Shown: piece by piece, positions 18,037 to 26,181 of the stretch | Layout: every line of letters begins with the position of its first letter | How positions within the stretch are numbered: position 1 is the first letter of the stretch | NCBI GenBank assembly: GCA_017937025.1 | Contig: JAGBEJ010000005.1 | Coordinates: forward strand, 62,001 to 126,000 | DNA: 64,000 nt | Direction: 5' to 3' | Source of the DNA: Paludibacteraceae bacterium | GTDB lineage: Bacteria > Bacteroidota > Bacteroidia > Bacteroidales > Paludibacteraceae | Notes under the pieces: model-generated | What the model saw: only the letters and a program-made list of their open reading frames with translations | The model's database searches: none | What the model was told of the DNA's origin: nothing | Translations under genes and position numbers: made by a program

Positions 18037-18072
18037 GCGGTGCCGTCGGTTGCTACGACCGAGGCTCCGTCT
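18037..18072 (+). other. Intergenic stem-loop inside the iron operon
   Basis: GCCGTCGGT (18042-18050) pairs with ACCGAGGC (18058-18065) with one bulge and a 7-base loop, in the 188-base gap between the imelysin and di-haem genes. There is no T-run, so it is not a classic terminator; it may be an mRNA processing or stabilising hairpin. Confidence 0.35.
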
Positions 18073-18169
18073 TTGCTGGTATAATATAAACGGATTGTCA
18101 CTAGCGGTTAATACAAATCTTTTTTTCATAAGTGTCGCTATAAGGCAAACCATTAATAATCAATTACTC

Positions 18170-19588
18170 ATGAAAAGTGCCATAAGGTTATTTTTCTTTT
18201 TGTCTGTTTATGTGATAATGTTCTCGTCGTGCGAGGACGACGGCGTGGAGTATGTCGAGGCCAAGGAAGGCTACGCACTGTCGGCTGGCACATCAACCAT
18301 CTACTCGAGCACGTCCCACGCCTACGACACCGAGGCGCCTTGGGTGACCGGCACGACGTTCACGCGTTTCAACCGCGGCGACCAGCTCTACGACGACGGA
18401 CCGACCGAGAACCACGGACTTGGCCCTGTCTATGCCGGATACAGCTGCGGAAGCTGCCACCACAACACAGGCAGCACCACGCCAGCCATGTGGACGAGCA
18501 AGGAGGGCAGCGGTGTGGCAGGCATGACGACCGCTCTTGTTTACATCAGCCGCAAGAACGGCAAGTTCTTCCCGAACTACGGCCGTGTGCTGCACGACCA
18601 GTCCATCTACGGTGTGAAGCCAGAAGGCAAGTTCAAGGCGGAGAAGCATTACGAGGACTTCACGTTCCCCGACGGCGAGCCCTACCAGCTCTGCTACTTC
18701 ACCTATGAGATAACCGAATGGTACGCTGACAGCATCGCACCGGAGGACCTGTTCATCACGGTGCGCACGCCACTCAGACACGTGGGTATGGGGCAGATGA
18801 TGGCTCTCGACCCTAAGGAGATTGAGGCGCTGGCGGCCAAGAGCAACTATCCCGAGTACGGAATATCGGGCAGGTGCAACTACATAACAGAGCGCGGAAA
18901 ATATCAGCTCGGACTGAGCGGCAACAAGGCGCAGCACGCCGACCTGACTGTGGAGCTCGGATTCTCGAGCGATATGGGATACACAAACTCGCGTTTCCCA
19001 GAGGAGATATGCGAGGGACAGACACAGATGAACGAAGGCGCGATGATGGGACTGTCGTACAACGAGCTTGATGTCACGACCGAGGACATGGAGGACGTGG
19101 ACCTGTACATGCAGGCGCTGGGCGTGCCGGCAAGGCGCAACGTCAACGACCCGACCGTCAAGCGCGGCGAGCAGATGTTCTACAAGGCCAAGTGCCACCT
19201 CTGCCACGTCACGACACTGCACACACGTCCAGGCGGCAGCACGCTGCTCAACGGCACACGCCTGCCATGGCTCGGCAACCAGACCATACACCCTTACAGC
19301 GACTACCTGCTGCACGACATGGGCTCGGAGATAATGGGCGTGGGACTGAACGACAACTATGTGAGCGGACTGGCGCGAGGCAACGAGTGGCGCACGACGC
19401 CGCTGTGGGGCATTGGACTGCAGAAGGTGGTCAACGGACACACATACTTCCTGCACGACGGCCGCGCACGCAACCTGACCGAGGCGATAATGTGGCACGG
19501 AGGCGAGGGCGAGGCTTCAAAGAACATATTCAAGAAGATGAGCAAGAGCGACCGTGATGCGTTGCTGGCGTTCCTCAACTCATTGTAA
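18170..19588 (+). CDS. Di-haem oxidoreductase lipoprotein, DUF1111 / DHOR family (IrpB-like)
   Basis: 472 residues from ATG 18170. Signal peptide II with lipobox FSSCED. Two c-type haem attachment motifs: CGSCH (93-97) and CHLCH (342-346). The sequence follows the thiol-oxidoreductase/putative peroxidase family, with a conserved C-terminal WRTTPLWGIGLQ and FLHDGRARNLTEAIMWHGGE. Proteins of this family are repeatedly found next to imelysin genes and proposed to aid iron uptake by redox. The region is markedly GC-rich, producing long meaningless antisense frames. The start is chosen because the upstream 47 codons are not signal-like, while the ATG begins a lipoprotein leader. Confidence 0.85.
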   Translation: MKSAIRLFFFLSVYVIMFSSCEDDGVEYVEAKEGYALSAGTSTIYSSTSHAYDTEAPWVTGTTFTRFNRGDQLYDDGPTENHGLGPVYAGYSCGSCHHNTGSTTPAMWTSKEGSGVAGMTTALVYISRKNGKFFPNYGRVLHDQSIYGVKPEGKFKAEKHYEDFTFPDGEPYQLCYFTYEITEWYADSIAPEDLFITVRTPLRHVGMGQMMALDPKEIEALAAKSNYPEYGISGRCNYITERGKYQLGLSGNKAQHADLTVELGFSSDMGYTNSRFPEEICEGQTQMNEGAMMGLSYNELDVTTEDMEDVDLYMQALGVPARRNVNDPTVKRGEQMFYKAKCHLCHVTTLHTRPGGSTLLNGTRLPWLGNQTIHPYSDYLLHDMGSEIMGVGLNDNYVSGLARGNEWRTTPLWGIGLQKVVNGHTYFLHDGRARNLTEAIMWHGGEGEASKNIFKKMSKSDRDALLAFLNSL

Positions 19589-19622
19589 ACCAAACGAAAA
19601 TCAATAAATAAACATCATAAAA

Positions 19623-20840
19623 ATGAAGAAGATTCTATTTGCATCAATGTTGGCGTTCGCGATGCCGTTGGCGTCGATGGCGCAGCAGGAAGAAGAGGAC
19701 ACGGAGAACGGCGTTGTGTCGTTGGCTGGGCGCAAGGGCTTTTCGATTCAGTCAAAGAAGGGCGACTTTGTGTTCAAGCCTTACCTTATGGTTCAGACCG
19801 CCGGAAGTTTTAACTGGTATGACGACGAGGGGTTGGACAAGGCGTATAACCAGGACAACATAGAAAACTCCGGTTTCTCTGTGCCTTACGCTGTGCTCGG
19901 ATTCACCGGCAAGGCGTTCGACAAAGTGTCGTTCAACCTTTCTATTAACGCGGCGGCGAGCGGAGCGAAAATCCTTCAGCAGGCGTGGTTCGACGTCAAG
20001 GTCGTTGACCCGTTCGCTGTCAAGGTGGGCAAGTTCAAGACACCGTTCACTCATGCGTTCCTGACGACGCTTGGCGGTACGCTCATGCCAGCCATGCCGA
20101 CGTCGCTCACAGCCGAGGTCATCATGCCGTACGTGCTGAACGCCGTCACGCCGTCCATGAGCACTGGCTGGGACTTGGGCGTGGAGGTGCACGGACTTGT
20201 GGGCGGAAAGTTCGGATACGAAGTGGGCGTGTGGAACGGCACTGGCGCATCCACCAACCTCGCCACGAAGACCTTCAGCGACGACTGGCACATACCGTCG
20301 CTGCTCTACGGCGGACGAATCTCGTACATGCCGTTCGGCGTTATGCCATCGACACAGGGCGACCCTAACCGCCTGAACGAAAACAAACTGCTCATAGCCC
20401 TTTCCGGAAATATAAACGTGGAGAGCGAGAATGAGAGCACCAACGACACGCGTGCCGGACTTGAGGTTTCGTGGCTCTACAAGAGGCTTTATCTTGCCGG
20501 CGAGGCTTACTATATGCACGTCGGATTCACCGAGCGCCAGAAGATAAGCGAGTCATACGACTATGTGGGCGGCTACATTCAGGGCGGCTACTTCATAACA
20601 AAGAGCCTGCAGGCGGCGCTCCGCTACGACTTCATGGACCGCAACGCCCTCGATGCCGACGGATTCCTGAATATGCCGGCTATTGGATTCAATTATTTTT
20701 TCAACCGTCTGAATTTGAAACTGCAAGCCATGTATCAGTTCACAGGCCGCACGGGACACGAGACTCAACTCGACCGTGACCTCGACGACCTCGGATTGTC
20801 TATGCACAAGGGCGTTATCCAGCTCCAGTACAGTTTCTGA
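19623..20840 (+). CDS. Second outer-membrane porin, OprP-like
   Basis: 405 residues. Signal peptide ending ASMAQ, a short acidic stretch, then beta-barrel strands (FVFKPYLMVQTAGSF, FDKVSFNLSINAA, VKVGKFKTPF, LNLKLQAMYQF) with a terminal LQLYSF-like strand (VIQLQYSF) as expected for a BAM substrate. KVGKFKTPF is a typical motif of phosphate-selective porin-like proteins. It lacks the N-terminal coiled-coil of the first porin of this operon. It may form the outer-membrane route for the substrate handled by the imelysin and cytochromes. Confidence 0.78.
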   Translation: MKKILFASMLAFAMPLASMAQQEEEDTENGVVSLAGRKGFSIQSKKGDFVFKPYLMVQTAGSFNWYDDEGLDKAYNQDNIENSGFSVPYAVLGFTGKAFDKVSFNLSINAAASGAKILQQAWFDVKVVDPFAVKVGKFKTPFTHAFLTTLGGTLMPAMPTSLTAEVIMPYVLNAVTPSMSTGWDLGVEVHGLVGGKFGYEVGVWNGTGASTNLATKTFSDDWHIPSLLYGGRISYMPFGVMPSTQGDPNRLNENKLLIALSGNINVESENESTNDTRAGLEVSWLYKRLYLAGEAYYMHVGFTERQKISESYDYVGGYIQGGYFITKSLQAALRYDFMDRNALDADGFLNMPAIGFNYFFNRLNLKLQAMYQFTGRTGHETQLDRDLDDLGLSMHKGVIQLQYSF

Positions 20841-20866
20841 TGAATGTTGTGTAAATGCAGATTGTC

Positions 20867-21625
20867 ATGAATATACACTCGAAAATATTGCTTGGCTTGG
20901 TGCTGGTGCTGGCGCTCTCTTCGTGCGACGACGGTGATATAAAGACATCGTCGGCGGTGACACTCAAGGACGGCTACGTCGTCAAGGTGACAGGCGCGCT
21001 TACCAACGCCTCTTCGTGGAGCGAGCTCGGCAAGAGCTACACGCTTGTCGTAGCCGGTTTTGCCGAGGGCGACTCATTTCCTACGATTTCCAAGATAATC
21101 CCGCCTGCGTCCGAGTCCATCGACATTACACTCTCGGGCATGGAGAACTCGGTTTCTACCGTGGAACTGTGCGCCATCAACTCGATATACAAGCGAGTGG
21201 TGAGCTACGACACGATATTCTCGTTTCAGGACAACCCGGACTGGGACCCGCGCGACACGATTTTCTACGAGGCTGACGGACGCGATGTCGGCGTCTATTG
21301 CGGCATATACAACAAGCTGATAGCAGGCAAGGGAAAATGCTTCCGCTGCCATGGCGAAGGCTCTGCGGCTGCCGACATGCACCTCGTGGGCAAGGAGAAC
21401 AGTTACGCCGAACTGGTGGGCGTTGACGCCAAGACGGTGTCGGGCAGCAAGAGGGTGGTCGCTGGCGATGCGGAGAACTCGGTGCTGTACAGAGTAGTCA
21501 CGGAGGCTAAGACCGACGGCGCGCTTCCTTGGCATTACGACCATGTGAGCAACGTGGACGGACTGGACTATAACAACCAGAAACTGCTGCGCGACTGGAT
21601 TAATGCCGGAGCGAAAATGAATTAA
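20867..21625 (+). CDS. Mono-haem c-type cytochrome lipoprotein
   Basis: 252 residues from ATG 20867; another in-frame ATG is four codons upstream. Signal peptide II with lipobox ALSSCDDG. One haem motif, CFRCH (158-162), in a C-terminal cytochrome-c-like segment with SVLYRVVTE and WINAGA, as in cytochrome domains of surface redox proteins. A likely distal Met is in KMN at the very end or in DMHLVG. The N-terminal 140 residues are beta-rich, with no recognised domain. Probably the electron partner of the di-haem oxidoreductase. Confidence 0.78.
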   Translation: MNIHSKILLGLVLVLALSSCDDGDIKTSSAVTLKDGYVVKVTGALTNASSWSELGKSYTLVVAGFAEGDSFPTISKIIPPASESIDITLSGMENSVSTVELCAINSIYKRVVSYDTIFSFQDNPDWDPRDTIFYEADGRDVGVYCGIYNKLIAGKGKCFRCHGEGSAAADMHLVGKENSYAELVGVDAKTVSGSKRVVAGDAENSVLYRVVTEAKTDGALPWHYDHVSNVDGLDYNNQKLLRDWINAGAKMN

Positions 21626-21661
21626 GACTAACTAACTGACTATACAAAACTTATAAAAAGG

Positions 21662-22762
21662 ATGAATACAAAGAATATACAGACATTCGGCATTTCGTGC
21701 GGCAAGGTGTCGGAGTGCCATGCCATTATTCATGCCGACATACTTGATGGCTCTTTCGATAAGCAGCTCGCCAACGTGATGGCGCACAAACAGACGCTGC
21801 TCGAATCGGACGAAGGGCGTGGAGCTGTGCCGGTGTTCATGCGCTTTTTCGTGAGCGATGCCGCCAATCAGGCTTCGGCGCTAAGAGCTGCCATCGGCGA
21901 CGAGAAGTGCGCCGTGTCCATAGTGGAGCAGCCGCCGCTTGATGGCACAAAGGTGGCTCTATGGCTGTGGCTGCAGACCGGAGTCGAAGTGAATGGCGAT
22001 TCGGAGTTCTCGGTTGTGCGTGGCGGCGAGTATGACCAGTGTTTCTTGGCGTCGTGCAAGGACAGCACCGGCGTGACCACGTCGAAGGCACAGATGAATC
22101 ACATATTCTCGGATTACGGCAGAATGCTCGCCCAGGAAGGCATGAGCGTGAAGGACAACTGCGTGCGCACGTGGATTTATGTGCAGAACATCGACGTGAA
22201 CTACAACGGAATAGTCCGTGCGCGCAACGAGTATTTCAGCCGCAACGGACTGACTGCCGACACGCACTTCATAGCCAGCACAGGAATACAGGGGCGCGGC
22301 GAGAACTACAACGACTACGTCTCAATGGACGCTTACGCCCTGAAGGGCATCCCCGAGGACAAGGTGCAGTACCTCTACGCCAAAGAGTACCTCAACCCGA
22401 CCTACGAGTACGGCGTGAGCTTCGAGCGCGGCACTTGCGTGCATCTCTCCGACCGCCGCTATGTGTTCATATCCGGCACGGCGAGCATCGACAACAAGGG
22501 CGAGGTGCTTTACGTGGGCAACGTGCGCAAGCAGGTGGAGCGCGCCTGCGTCAATGTCGAGGCGCTGCTGGCCGAGGCTAAGTGCGGGTTCGCCGACGTG
22601 GCTCAGATGATTGTCTATCTGCGCGACCCGTCGGACTATGACGCGGTCAAGACCATGTATGACGAGAAGTTCCCTAACGTGCCTAAGGTGATTGTTCTGG
22701 CTCCAGTCTGCCGTCCTACATGGCTTATCGAGATGGAGTGTATTGCTGTGAAGAAAAACTGA
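21662..22762 (+). CDS. RidA-superfamily double-domain protein, chorismatase (FkbO/Hyg5)-like layout
   Basis: 366 residues, no signal peptide, so cytosolic. The C-terminal 110 residues are a RidA/YjgF domain (FISGTASIDNKGEVLYVGN, VAQMIVYLRDPSDY, PTWLIEMECIA). The N-terminal part also has RidA-like features. A segment with RTWIYVQNID, YNGIVRARNEYF and FIASTGIQG resembles FkbO/Hyg5 chorismatases, which split chorismate to hydroxybenzoate-type acids. Whether it is a chorismatase, an imine deaminase or neither cannot be decided by eye. It sits 36 bases after the cytochrome gene and 9 before ccsBA. Confidence 0.6.
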   Translation: MNTKNIQTFGISCGKVSECHAIIHADILDGSFDKQLANVMAHKQTLLESDEGRGAVPVFMRFFVSDAANQASALRAAIGDEKCAVSIVEQPPLDGTKVALWLWLQTGVEVNGDSEFSVVRGGEYDQCFLASCKDSTGVTTSKAQMNHIFSDYGRMLAQEGMSVKDNCVRTWIYVQNIDVNYNGIVRARNEYFSRNGLTADTHFIASTGIQGRGENYNDYVSMDAYALKGIPEDKVQYLYAKEYLNPTYEYGVSFERGTCVHLSDRRYVFISGTASIDNKGEVLYVGNVRKQVERACVNVEALLAEAKCGFADVAQMIVYLRDPSDYDAVKTMYDEKFPNVPKVIVLAPVCRPTWLIEMECIAVKKN

Positions 22763-22771
22763 TAAACGTAT

Positions 22772-24829
22772 ATGAAAAAAATCGCGCCGAAACTTGTTTT
22801 GGCTTATTATGTGGCGGTAATAATCGTTTTGTGTCTTGCCACGTTCTTGGAGAAGGCTTATGGCACCGACTGGGTGCACGCCCATGTCTATGGCTCAGTG
22901 TGGTTTGTTGTACTGTGGGGCGTCATGGCTGCGGGGCTTGTCTTCGCTGTCGTCAAGCGCAGGCTGTGGCATAATGTGCCGCTTTTCATGCTGCATCTGT
23001 CGTTCATATTCATACTGTGCGGCGGATTCTTCACATGGCTCATGGGCGAGCAGGGCATCATGCATGTACGCGAGGGCATGCGCACCGAGTCGTTCATCGA
23101 CTCCGACGGCAATACGCGTCAGCTGCCGTTCTCTGTCTCTCTGCGTCAGTTCTTTGTGAATACTTATCCCGGGACAGTCGCTCCGTCCGACTTCGTGAGC
23201 GAGGTGACTGTGCACGACGGCAGCGACACTCTCGACGCTTCCATTTCCATGAATAACATCCTGCGCTACCGTGGCTACCGCTTCTACCAGACATCCTACG
23301 ACGAGGACGCCCAGGGCAGCATCCTTTCCGTCAACCATGACCCTGTGGGCATCGCCGTAACCTACAGCGGATACTTCCTATTCTTCCTTTCGTTCGTGTT
23401 GCTGCTCTTAGGCCGCAAGTCGCCATTGCGCTCGCTCGCCGCTCAGCTCAGGAGCGTGTCGCCGGTGGTTCTGCTGGCGTTGTCGGCGTTTATGCTTCCG
23501 TCGCTGTCAGGCGAGTCGTCGGCATCGGCGCAGAGTGCGGAGCGGCAGATTGTCATTCCTCGTTCCAATGCCGACAGCCTTGTCTATAAAGTCATTGTTT
23601 ATAAGAACAGAATCGCGCCTTTCAACACTATGGCGCACGACGTGGTGACTAAGCTTTACGGCAAACCTAATTATCACAACCTGACGCCGGAGCAGGTGGT
23701 GGGCAGCTTCATACTTTACCCTCGCGAGTGGTCGTCGGAAAAGATTATCAAGATAAAGAGCTCCGAGCTGCGCCGCCGTCTTGGCATCGAGGGCAAGTAC
23801 GCGTCGATTTCCGACCTCTATGAGGCTGACGGCTCATACAAACTGCAGAAATGGTGGAACCCCGATGCGCGCGACGGACTGCACAAGGCCATCGCCGAAG
23901 TCGATGAGAAGGTCGCGCTGCTGACGATGCTGGCTTCCGGCGCGTTGTTCACTCCTGCGCCCGACGACGCCGCGTCCCGTGTGTCCATGTCGAGAGTCAA
24001 GGCGGAGGTTTTCTACAACCGCATGAACTTCTCGTCCGTCTTGTTCAAAGTCAATCTGACACTGGGGCTTGTGGCGTTCATCTTCTTTGTCATATCGGTG
24101 GTCAAGGGTGTCAAGTACCGCCGGCTCAACATCGCTCTGAGCGTGTTCCTGTCGGTTTCGCTCCTGCTGGTGGCTTTTGCCTACGCTCTGCGCTGGTACA
24201 TCGCCGGCTACGTGCCTCTGACCAATGGCTACGAGACTATGCTCTTCATATCGCTGGCGGTGCTCGTGGTGAGCGAGTTCTTCACTTGGCGCAGCCTGCT
24301 GTTCACGGCGGCTGGACTTATGCTCTCTGGCTTTCCGCTGCTCGTCTCGTCCATCAACTCGATGAATCCGCAGATAACGTCGCTCATGCCGGTGCTGTCG
24401 TCGCCGTGGCTCAGCACCCACGTTTCGGTCGTCATGATTTCATACGCGCTCTTCGCCTTCGCCACGTTTGTCTCCATAGCCGCGGTCGTCATCCGTCTTG
24501 TGTCCAGGAAGTCCGATGCCGCCATCGCGCGCCTTCAGGTTATCGACAGGATTCTGCTTCTGCCTGCGCTGGCGTTTCTTGGCTGCGGAATATTCCTCGG
24601 CGCCGTGTGGGCTAATGTGTCGTGGGGCAGCTACTGGAGCTGGGACGCCAAGGAGGTCTGGGCTCTCATAACAATGATGGTTTACGCCATACCGGTGCAC
24701 TCCAAGGCGCTCAAGATTTTGTCTAATCCGATAGCCTATCATATCTTTGTGATATTCGCATTCCTTGTTCTGCTGATGACATATTTCGGCGTGAACGTTC
24801 TGTTTTCGGGAATGCACAGTTATCAGTAA
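22772..24829 (+). CDS. ccsBA: Fused cytochrome c synthase CcsBA (ResB-ResC, system II)
   Basis: 685 residues. The N-terminal half is ResB/CcsB-like: several transmembrane helices and a periplasmic domain with PFSVSLRQFFVNTYPGT and YRGYRFYQTSYDEDA. The C-terminal half is CcsA/ResC with the haem-handling tryptophan-rich motif WGSYWSWDAKEVWALIT starting at residue 618. It transports haem and attaches it to CXXCH motifs in the periplasm. In the same operon three CXXCH motifs occur in two proteins, which makes a dedicated maturation role likely. Fusion of both parts is normal in Bacteroidota and Epsilonproteobacteria. Confidence 0.9.
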   Translation: MKKIAPKLVLAYYVAVIIVLCLATFLEKAYGTDWVHAHVYGSVWFVVLWGVMAAGLVFAVVKRRLWHNVPLFMLHLSFIFILCGGFFTWLMGEQGIMHVREGMRTESFIDSDGNTRQLPFSVSLRQFFVNTYPGTVAPSDFVSEVTVHDGSDTLDASISMNNILRYRGYRFYQTSYDEDAQGSILSVNHDPVGIAVTYSGYFLFFLSFVLLLLGRKSPLRSLAAQLRSVSPVVLLALSAFMLPSLSGESSASAQSAERQIVIPRSNADSLVYKVIVYKNRIAPFNTMAHDVVTKLYGKPNYHNLTPEQVVGSFILYPREWSSEKIIKIKSSELRRRLGIEGKYASISDLYEADGSYKLQKWWNPDARDGLHKAIAEVDEKVALLTMLASGALFTPAPDDAASRVSMSRVKAEVFYNRMNFSSVLFKVNLTLGLVAFIFFVISVVKGVKYRRLNIALSVFLSVSLLLVAFAYALRWYIAGYVPLTNGYETMLFISLAVLVVSEFFTWRSLLFTAAGLMLSGFPLLVSSINSMNPQITSLMPVLSSPWLSTHVSVVMISYALFAFATFVSIAAVVIRLVSRKSDAAIARLQVIDRILLLPALAFLGCGIFLGAVWANVSWGSYWSWDAKEVWALITMMVYAIPVHSKALKILSNPIAYHIFVIFAFLVLLMTYFGVNVLFSGMHSYQ

Positions 24830-24842
24830 CAAAGATATAAGT

Positions 24843-25520
24843 GTGGAGATAAAACCTATTGGATATGCGCGCACGGACTTCGGCAGCAAGTTCGGCGTGC
24901 CTCGTCAGAGCGGACTGGCGCCGTCATTGACAGCCGTCATTGAATTCGAGCCCGAGTACAGGATGCCAGAGGCGTTCAAGGAACTCGAGAACTATGATTA
25001 CGTCTGGCTTCTGTGGCAATTCTCGCAGGTGCCGGAAGGCGAATGGTCGCCCACGTGCCGTCCGCCGCGTCTGGGCGGCAACAGAAGGGTGGGCGTCTTC
25101 GCCTCGCGCAGCCCGTTCCGTCCCAACCGCATAGGTCTGTCGTCGGTGCGGCTGGACAGCGTGGAGCATACCCCTGACCGTGGCGTGGTGCTGCACGTCT
25201 CGGGCGCTGACCTCGTCGATGGCACGCCCATATTCGACGTCAAGCCTTATGTCGCTTACGCCGACGCCCATCCCGGAGCCAAGTCGGGCTTCGTTGATGA
25301 CCATGAGCGCAGGACGCTCGATGTCGTTATCCCCGGCGATGTACTGTCCGTCTTCCCAGCCGACAAGGTGGATGCGCTCCGCGAGGTGCTCGCTGCCGAC
25401 CCTCGCCCGTCCTATCATGCCGACGCCGACCGTGTCTATGGCTTCGAGTTCGCTGGATTCGATGTCAAGTTCTCGGTTGACGGCGATGCGCTGAAGGTTG
25501 TTTCTGTGTCGGCTCTGTAG
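24843..25520 (+). CDS. trmO: tRNA (N6-threonylcarbamoyladenosine37-N6)-methyltransferase TrmO
   Basis: 225 residues from a GTG start 13 bases after ccsBA. TsaA-like beta-barrel SAM-dependent methyltransferase: KPIGYARTDF, GLAPSLTAVIEFEPEYR, YVWLLWQFS, RPPRLGG, GVFASRSPFRPNRIGLSSV and DLVDGTPIFDVKPY are all family hallmarks. It methylates t6A37 in threonine tRNAs. The C-terminal extension (about 160-225) is also present in E. coli TrmO. Last gene of the run; unrelated in function to the iron genes. Confidence 0.9.
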   Translation: MEIKPIGYARTDFGSKFGVPRQSGLAPSLTAVIEFEPEYRMPEAFKELENYDYVWLLWQFSQVPEGEWSPTCRPPRLGGNRRVGVFASRSPFRPNRIGLSSVRLDSVEHTPDRGVVLHVSGADLVDGTPIFDVKPYVAYADAHPGAKSGFVDDHERRTLDVVIPGDVLSVFPADKVDALREVLAADPRPSYHADADRVYGFEFAGFDVKFSVDGDALKVVSVSAL

Positions 25521-25596
25521 GAGAGCTTTTGCTTTTGCGTTTTGTTTTTCTTTTCCGCAAAGTGTTAAATCTTGCGGAAGTGTTTCTTGTTTTTTA

Positions 25597-25604
25597 TAAC
25601 TTTG
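25597..25604 (+). promoter_or_regulatory. -7 promoter element of cassette copy 1
   Basis: TAACTTTG followed by CAACGATTGTGTGCAA. The stretch around it is largely shared with 27396-27403, so the promoter and leader were duplicated along with the genes. Confidence 0.7.
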
Positions 25605-25656
25605 CAACGATTGTGTGCAAATTTTTCAATCATATTATAAAACAAAAACAAACAAA

Positions 25657-26160
25657 ATGAACAAAAAACATTTGGTCAACAAATGCCTGCCATACGTGGC
25701 GATTGCCGCTCTGTTAGCGGTTTTCAGGGGGGGGTACGCGCAGTCTTCCATTGAGCCTTTAGGGCTTGAAATTACGGCGTCTAACGGCGCCAAAGCCTCG
25801 TGCTTGCTTGGCACGGTTTCCAAGTCTATTGTTTCAGTCAATGGCTTGGCTACTCCATCGCCGCTTTCTCCTATCGTTTCCATGCGTCTCGAAGGCGTCT
25901 ATTCGGGAGTGAGCGAGGCTGAAACGGCTGACCTCCAGGTCTGGCCTAATCCTGCCGACGACAATCTGTTCGTCAAGTCGGTATCTCCAGTAAAATCATT
26001 TATCGTTGCCGATATGAGCGGACGCACCGTTCTTTCTGGCGCCAGCGGGGTAGAGGACTCGTTCTCTATTCCTGTCTCGTCGTTGTCTCCAGGCAACTAC
26101 GTTCTTAAGATTTCCACTGTCGAGGGCAATAGCTACAACGGCAAGTTTATCAAAAAGTAA
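25657..26160 (+). CDS. Short secreted protein with T9SS type A sorting domain, copy 1
   Basis: 167 residues. Signal peptide about 1-30, a 65-residue middle part (EPLGLEI, SPLSPIVSMRLEGVY), then a complete T9SS C-terminal sorting domain from about residue 95 (LQVWPNPADDNLFVKS, SGRTVLSG, LSPGNYVLKISTVEG, ending GKFIKK). T9SS cargo with this domain crosses the outer membrane and is usually attached to the surface. There is almost no passenger domain. A G8 run at 25727-25734 encodes the RGG just before the predicted cleavage site; the copy at 27457 lacks it. The next gene follows after 21 bases. Confidence 0.75.
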   Translation: MNKKHLVNKCLPYVAIAALLAVFRGGYAQSSIEPLGLEITASNGAKASCLLGTVSKSIVSVNGLATPSPLSPIVSMRLEGVYSGVSEAETADLQVWPNPADDNLFVKSVSPVKSFIVADMSGRTVLSGASGVEDSFSIPVSSLSPGNYVLKISTVEGNSYNGKFIKK

Positions 26161-26181
26161 AATCGTAAATAACTTAATATC

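Noticed and set aside
17850-18101. 83-codon minus-strand frame across the end of the imelysin gene
   Set aside because: Part of it reads somewhat protein-like, but it overlaps the conserved imelysin C-terminus and has no start signals; no support as a gene.
18293-19498. Long minus-strand open frame opposite the di-haem gene
   Set aside because: The plus frame has a lipobox, two haem motifs and family signatures; the antisense frame is a by-product of GC-rich third positions and reads as His/Val/Arg-rich without motifs.
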